Shown: piece by piece, positions 4,514 to 7,761 of the stretch
Numbering within the stretch: position 1 is the first letter of the stretch
How the letters are laid out: every line of letters begins with the position of its first letter
Origin: Clostridiaceae bacterium
GTDB lineage: Bacteria; Bacillota; Clostridia; Oscillospirales; Acutalibacteraceae
Assembly: GCA_016292455.1 (NCBI GenBank)
Contig: JAEDIL010000086.1
Coordinates: 1 to 7,761, forward strand
Length of the DNA stretch: 7,761 bases
Reading direction: 5' to 3'
Translations under genes and position numbers: made by a program
Notes under the pieces: model-generated
Databases searched by the model: none
Seen by the model: only the letters and a program-made list of their open reading frames with translations
What the model was told of the DNA's origin: nothing

Positions 4514-5575
4514 ATGACATTTTATGACGTACTTTCCGAAAAAAGAAAGGCTGTTCCCACGCCGGAAAACGTTGTTGACGGAAACGGCAATGCTTATTTC
4601 GGAACTTTTGAAAGCGAATTCAAGAAAATGGACTTCCTGAAAGTCAACAAGCCTTCAAAATTTCCGAATGCGCTCAATAAAATGAAGCTCACCCTCTGGG
4701 AGGCTATTGAGCTCAATCTTAAAGACATAATTGTTCTTACTGCCGTTTGCGATATGGGCATTTTCGGAACCGGACTTACGCTTGTTTATGACAAGAAGAG
4801 CAAGAAGGTAACAAAGTTTCAGGAGATGTTCCCGAAGAAATGCGCCGTCATTTCAGACACTCTCCTCAACGGAGACACCACCGAATCCCTCGGAAAGAAG
4901 GTTGTTCTCAAATGCATCAACCACTTTGAAAAGGGACAGGCGCTTGTCACAGGACACGCAAAAGACGAAAAGAGCGGCGCCGGTGTCAGCTATGACGTTG
5001 AGCTCAACCGTGTTTCACTTCCGAGCATTGTTTCAATTCCTTTCGGCGAGAACAGACCGCTTTATTCACAGAAAGACCTTTTCAGGCTCAGCGGCTGGGT
5101 TGAATTCAACGGTGTAAGATATGAAGCCGATGAGGAAAGCACAGCAATCATTGATGACCACAGAGGCTATTATCCTTATGTTGCCCACTATGACTGGGTA
5201 ACAACAATGGGCAAAATGGATATTAACGGCGAAAGAAAGTTCTTCGGCTTCAATCTTACGAGAAATCAGTCAACGAATCAGAATGACTATAACGAAAACC
5301 TCATCTGGTTTGAGGGCAACACCACTCTGCTCACACCTGTCCGTTTTGAACATCCGGAATATAACAAGTGGCGTATCCGCGACACCTACGGAATGGTTGA
5401 CATTACCTTTGATATAGGCGACCGCTTCATTATGCGAGTGCCCGCCGCTGTTATTGACATCAACTATCACGTCACCTTCGGCACTCTTTCCGGCTATGTC
5501 TGCGACCCCGACGGAAACAAGTATATCCTTGACGGAATGAGCGGAATCGGCGAGGACAAGAGCCTGAGATTCTGA
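4514..5575 (+). CDS. DUF2804 domain-containing protein
   Basis: 353-aa protein of unknown function that I recognise as a DUF2804 family member. Characteristic segments are DDHRGYYPY (214-222), FFGFNLTRNQS (243-253) and NENLIW (260-265). The N-terminal part has a strongly patterned LWEAIELNLKDIIVLTAVCDMGIFGTGLTLVYD stretch. The family is thought to have a lipocalin-like beta-barrel architecture distantly like AttH/CrtC hydratase proteins; that is recalled family knowledge and is not shown here. There is no signal peptide and no convincing membrane helix, so it is probably cytoplasmic. The start is ATG 4514 with AAGGAGGAG 8 nt upstream, one of the best ribosome binding sites in the window. With its own promoter and 5' hairpin it looks well expressed. 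It follows a TetR gene on the same strand, 164 nt away, which may regulate it. A lipid-related role is conceivable but unsupported. Confidence 0.8.
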   Translation: MTFYDVLSEKRKAVPTPENVVDGNGNAYFGTFESEFKKMDFLKVNKPSKFPNALNKMKLTLWEAIELNLKDIIVLTAVCDMGIFGTGLTLVYDKKSKKVTKFQEMFPKKCAVISDTLLNGDTTESLGKKVVLKCINHFEKGQALVTGHAKDEKSGAGVSYDVELNRVSLPSIVSIPFGENRPLYSQKDLFRLSGWVEFNGVRYEADEESTAIIDDHRGYYPYVAHYDWVTTMGKMDINGERKFFGFNLTRNQSTNQNDYNENLIWFEGNTTLLTPVRFEHPEYNKWRIRDTYGMVDITFDIGDRFIMRVPAAVIDINYHVTFGTLSGYVCDPDGNKYILDGMSGIGEDKSLRF

Positions 5576-5593
5576 TTGATTGTACATAAAACA

Positions 5594-5649
5594 AAAGCTA
5601 TAATCCGACCGTAAAGATTCTTTCTCTTTGGGTTTGCGATTATAGCTTT
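5594..5649. terminator. Bidirectional terminator between the DUF2804 gene and udk
   Basis: The 12-bp perfect arms AAAGCTATAATC (5594-5605) and GATTATAGCTTT (5638-5649) enclose a loop that can fold further (ACC/GGT at 5608-5610/5631-5633; AAAGA/TCTTT at 5613-5617/5625-5629). T-rich tails occur on both sides: CTTTTTCTTG rightward, and TTGTTTTATG on the minus strand. It sits between convergent genes, fitting a shared terminator. Confidence 0.8.
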
Positions 5650-5666
5650 CTTTTTCTTGCTTTGCT

Positions 5667-6284
5667 TTATCGGTTGCTGTTTAACAGCTGCTCAACTTTT
5701 GTGCTTATCATATCGAGAGCAACAAGGTTCCTTCCTCCGTCAACGACAATTATATCGGCATATTTTTTACTCGGCTCAACGTATTTTTCGTGCATCGGCT
5801 TGACTGTTGTTCTGTATTGATTCACGATTGAGTCAAGGGAGCGGCCTCTTTCTCCGGCGTCACGCAGGATTCGGCGGATTATTCTTTCATCAGCATCTGT
5901 GTCAACAAAAATCTTGATGTCCATAAGCTCGCGCAGCGCCCTGCTCTGGAAAACAAGAATACCCTCAACGATTATGACGTCGGCCGGCTCAACGGGATTG
6001 GTTTCGTCTGTCCGGTTGTGTATTGTGTAATCATAAACGGGACAAAAGATTGTTTCACCGCTTTTCAGCTTTATGAGGTCATCAACCATCATATCGGTGT
6101 CAAAAGCAGCAGGTGAGTCATAGTTGATTTTTTTCCTTTCTTCAAGAGAAAGGCTGTCGTTGCGCTTGTAATAATTGTCGTGATAAACCACGCTGACCTT
6201 TTCGGAAAACTGCTTTTTTAGCTGATTTGTCAGCGTTGTTTTGCCGGAACCTGTTCCGCCTGCAATGCCGATAATGACCGCCAT
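5667..6284 (-). CDS. udk: Uridine kinase
   Basis: Phosphorylates uridine (and cytidine) to UMP/CMP with GTP or ATP in the pyrimidine salvage pathway; cytoplasmic. It is 205 aa, the normal Udk length. Motifs in order: Walker A GGTGSGKT at 9-16, YHDNYYK at 34-40, NYDSPAAFD at 54-62, PVYDYTIHNR around 82-91, the Walker-B-like IIVEGIL at 104-110, and the lid RRILRDAGERGRSL at 137-150, all typical of uridine kinases. The start is ATG 6282-6284, preceded by GGGGAGG with 8 nt spacing. A longer open frame to 6533 is rejected because the extension runs through the promoter and has no family similarity. It is monocistronic as far as can be seen, convergent with the DUF2804 gene and divergent from the secreted-protein gene. 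Phosphoribulokinase-like relatives are excluded by the motif set. Confidence 0.97.
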   Translation of the reverse strand: MAVIIGIAGGTGSGKTTLTNQLKKQFSEKVSVVYHDNYYKRNDSLSLEERKKINYDSPAAFDTDMMVDDLIKLKSGETIFCPVYDYTIHNRTDETNPVEPADVIIVEGILVFQSRALRELMDIKIFVDTDADERIIRRILRDAGERGRSLDSIVNQYRTTVKPMHEKYVEPSKKYADIIVVDGGRNLVALDMISTKVEQLLNSNR

Positions 6285-6324
6285 GCTTTTAACCTCCCCG
6301 ATATATAACTCTGTGTCTTTGAAC

Positions 6325-6353
6325 ATTATACGGCGATTGTGCGCAGAAGTAAA
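6325..6353 (-). promoter_or_regulatory. Promoter of udk
   Basis: Minus strand: -35 TTTACT (6348-6353), 17 nt spacer, -10 TATAAT (6325-6330), about 40 nt upstream of the udk start codon. No operator-like repeat is obvious around it. Confidence 0.75.
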
Positions 6354-6427
6354 CGTTTTTGTTAAAAAATTATAAACAATGTTGATTTGTTTTTCTGTAA
6401 TGTAAATATATCTGCGGAAAGTGCCTG

Positions 6428-6433
6428 TATAAT
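6428..6433 (+). promoter_or_regulatory. -10 element of the secreted-protein gene
   Basis: Perfect TATAAT at 6428-6433, 35 nt before the ATG. There is no good -35 at normal spacing (the sequence there is AATATA), so expression may need an activator or another sigma factor. The AT-rich block 6354-6410 upstream holds no gene and no clear repeat. Confidence 0.5.
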
Positions 6434-6468
6434 AAAAATGACTAAAAAGCCGAAAGGATGGTTCATAT

Positions 6469-7590
6469 ATGAAAAAAATAATTGCTGTTTTTCTTGCGGT
6501 TCTTTGTGCGTTTTCCTGCTTCACTGTCTGCACGGGCGCAATTTCAATTGAAGACCTTGATCTTCTTGAAATCCTCGGCGAGGAAGAGAAAGAGCCGATG
6601 CTTTATTGCATAACCTATCAGAATCAGACTCTCAGCGGCGTTTCAATGATGTATAAGCCCAACCCGACTGTTTCTTTCAGCGGTCCGGGCTACGTTACCG
6701 TTACCACGGATACCCCCATTGCCGTTGACCATGACTTTGTCTGCTGGAAAGACGGCGACGGCAACCTCTATTATGCCGGCGACAGCTTTTATGTTGACGG
6801 TGAATGTACCCTTTATGCAGTCTGGGAGGAAAAGAAGGACGATCAGATTCGCCCGATCCGTGTGTTCCGCTGCGCAATGCTCACCTTTGTCAGAATGATT
6901 TCAAAGGCACTCGGAATATTCAAGGACCTTCAGGAGTTTGAAGCCGACCGTACCGAAGCAATGAATACCGCCGTTGCCGCTTTTAATGAGGCGGTCAACA
7001 AAGCCAAGGCGGAACAGAACGTCACCGTTCAGAAGGATGTCATCAGAAAACTTGCGCTGAAAACATACAACTGCGAAACCACCGCTTCTTCCGATGAGCT
7101 CAGAGCAATGGTCAAGGATTTCCTTTCCGGTTACGATTTTGAAAGCAGCGAAAGCTTTGCCGTTTCAGGCGGACTGACTGCGGACGGAAAGAGCGCGAAC
7201 GATCTGCTCAGACCTTACGGTGCAGAGTGTGCCGTTGTCAACGACAAAAAGCTCAGCGACGCAACCGTTCAAAAGCTCGATGAGGGCGGAACGGTAATTA
7301 CGCTGCGTCTGTTCCATGAAGATGCCGTTCTTTCAAAGAGCGGACTCTCCGTTCCGGAAAATCACGCAAAGTATATTGATCCGCTCAACTTTGTTGGCGA
7401 AGATGTTCTCACCGCAACTCTTCACTACTCCGACGCAAAGGTTGTTGCAACGCTTGACGAAAGCGGAAAGCTCGTTTCTCTCGTGACAACCGCTCCCATT
7501 GCTGCGCAATCCAGAATTGCCGTTCAGAGCCTTCTTATTGACGCAAAGTTTGAAGCGGTTCTGAAAGAAAGCTATACATTTACCTACTGA
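6469..7590 (+). CDS. Secreted protein with one InlB B-type (Listeria-Bacteroides) repeat
   Basis: 373-aa exported protein of unknown function. Residues 1-24 form a signal peptide (MKK, then hydrophobic IIAVFLAVLCAFSCFTV) with a likely signal peptidase I site after TGA (24). C17 and C21 do not fit a lipobox. Residues about 84-119 match the InlB B-repeat/Flg_new pattern: FVCWKDGDGNLYYAGDSFYV, then LYAVW. Such repeats are common on surface proteins of gut Firmicutes. Then follow a basic amphipathic segment (128-151), a charged helix-prone region (155-192), and a C-terminal beta-rich body I do not recognise. There is no LPXTG, SLH or transmembrane anchor, so it is probably released or held non-covalently. 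Six cysteines remain in the mature part. The start ATG has AAAGGA 10 nt upstream. The gene stands alone, divergent from udk and followed by a strong terminator. Confidence 0.85.
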   Translation: MKKIIAVFLAVLCAFSCFTVCTGAISIEDLDLLEILGEEEKEPMLYCITYQNQTLSGVSMMYKPNPTVSFSGPGYVTVTTDTPIAVDHDFVCWKDGDGNLYYAGDSFYVDGECTLYAVWEEKKDDQIRPIRVFRCAMLTFVRMISKALGIFKDLQEFEADRTEAMNTAVAAFNEAVNKAKAEQNVTVQKDVIRKLALKTYNCETTASSDELRAMVKDFLSGYDFESSESFAVSGGLTADGKSANDLLRPYGAECAVVNDKKLSDATVQKLDEGGTVITLRLFHEDAVLSKSGLSVPENHAKYIDPLNFVGEDVLTATLHYSDAKVVATLDESGKLVSLVTTAPIAAQSRIAVQSLLIDAKFEAVLKESYTFTY

Positions 7591-7660
7591 GAATAAGCAT
7601 TGGTCTTTATGACCTGAAAGGAAAGAATAAGTTTTGGGACTGTCGCATTTAGCGCAGGAC

Positions 7661-7710
7661 AAAAAGAAAAATGCTGAAATGCAAAATTGTATGGTTGCAT
7701 TTTTCTTTTT
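7661..7710. terminator. Bidirectional terminator after the secreted-protein gene
   Basis: Perfect 14-bp arms, AAAAAGAAAAATGC (7661-7674) and its complement (7697-7710), leading into a T-rich tail ending at 7712. An alternative hairpin uses AAATGCAA (7677-7684) with TTGCATTT (7695-7702). On the minus strand the stem ends in TTTTTCTTTTTG, so it also suits the gene entering from the right. The stretch 7591-7660 has no gene that I can support. Confidence 0.8.
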
Positions 7711-7761
7711 TTACCGTTTTTTCACCCACTCGCAGTATCTATATACAGCTTCGGGGTGAAG
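7711..7761 (-). CDS. Possible C-terminal end of a protein, partial
   Basis: On the minus strand an open frame enters at the right edge and ends in TAA at 7711-7713, giving a 16-residue tail LHPEAVYRYCEWVKKR. The composition is protein-like, and the stop lies directly before a bidirectional terminator, as expected for a gene convergent with the secreted-protein gene. It is too short to assign a family. Confidence 0.4.
   Translation of the reverse strand, partial: LHPEAVYRYCEWVKKR

Noticed and set aside
882..4649. The 9-mer AAGTCAACA at 882-890, 3672-3680 and 4641-4649 as a dispersed TetR half-site
   Set aside because: One copy is inside the DUF2804 coding sequence and only the 3672 copy belongs to the long palindrome there. 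This is too weak to claim a regulon.
6285..6533. N-terminal extension of uridine kinase to 288 aa
   Set aside because: It covers the udk promoter and overlaps the divergent secreted-protein gene. The family start MAVIIGIAGG with GGGGAGG upstream is decisive.
6469..6540. Lipoprotein signal in the secreted protein
   Set aside because: Neither C17 nor C21 is preceded by a lipobox with Leu at -3. The Thr-Gly-Ala site at 22-24 fits signal peptidase I better.
1..7761. CRISPR array, tRNA, rRNA, insertion sequence or phage genes
   Set aside because: No regularly spaced repeats, cloverleaf-like sequences, transposase motifs or phage proteins were found by reading both strands.

Overview
The window looks like chromosome from a strictly anaerobic Firmicute of the Clostridia. 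A gut Oscillospiraceae/Ruminococcaceae-type organism is my inference. The reasons are a ferredoxin-linked four-subunit 2-oxoacid oxidoreductase, a clostridial-type iscR-nifS pair, strong AAGGAGG-type ribosome binding sites, sigma-A style promoters, and a secreted protein with a Listeria/Bacteroides-type (InlB B) repeat. I see no rRNA, tRNA, CRISPR array, insertion sequence or phage gene.

Layout, left to right. (1) 1-813, minus strand: iscR (Rrf2-family Fe-S regulator) followed by the N-terminal part of a NifS/IscS cysteine desulfurase. A clear promoter has a palindromic operator candidate laid over its -10 element. (2) 893-3678, minus strand: a tight four-gene operon, ferredoxin (delta), alpha, beta, gamma, encoding a ferredoxin-dependent 2-oxoacid oxidoreductase (VOR/KOR type). 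Genes overlap by 1 or 4 nt, and an 18-bp perfect inverted repeat follows the last gene. (3) 3618-3682: a compact divergent control region. The minus-strand operon promoter and the plus-strand tetR promoter occupy the same DNA with overlapping -10 boxes, and a palindrome sits at each end. (4) 3723-5575, plus strand: a TetR-family regulator, then a DUF2804-family protein with its own promoter and a 5' UTR hairpin. (5) 5594-6353: a bidirectional terminator and uridine kinase (udk, minus strand). (6) 6428-7590, plus strand: a secreted protein with one InlB B-type repeat and an otherwise unrecognised body. (7) 7661-7761: a bidirectional terminator and a probable 3' end of a minus-strand gene running out of the window.

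How they may work together. IscR would sense Fe-S status and control Fe-S assembly through nifS. The neighbouring oxidoreductase is a heavy Fe-S user: two [4Fe-4S] sites are predicted in the delta subunit and one in the beta subunit. It interconverts 2-oxoacids and acyl-CoA with ferredoxin as electron carrier. The TetR regulator is placed to repress itself and the oxidoreductase operon from the shared promoter region. This is an inference from promoter and palindrome geometry. No entirely new system is evident. The most distinctive items are the interlocked promoters at 3618-3682 and the uncharacterised TetR-DUF2804 pair beside them.
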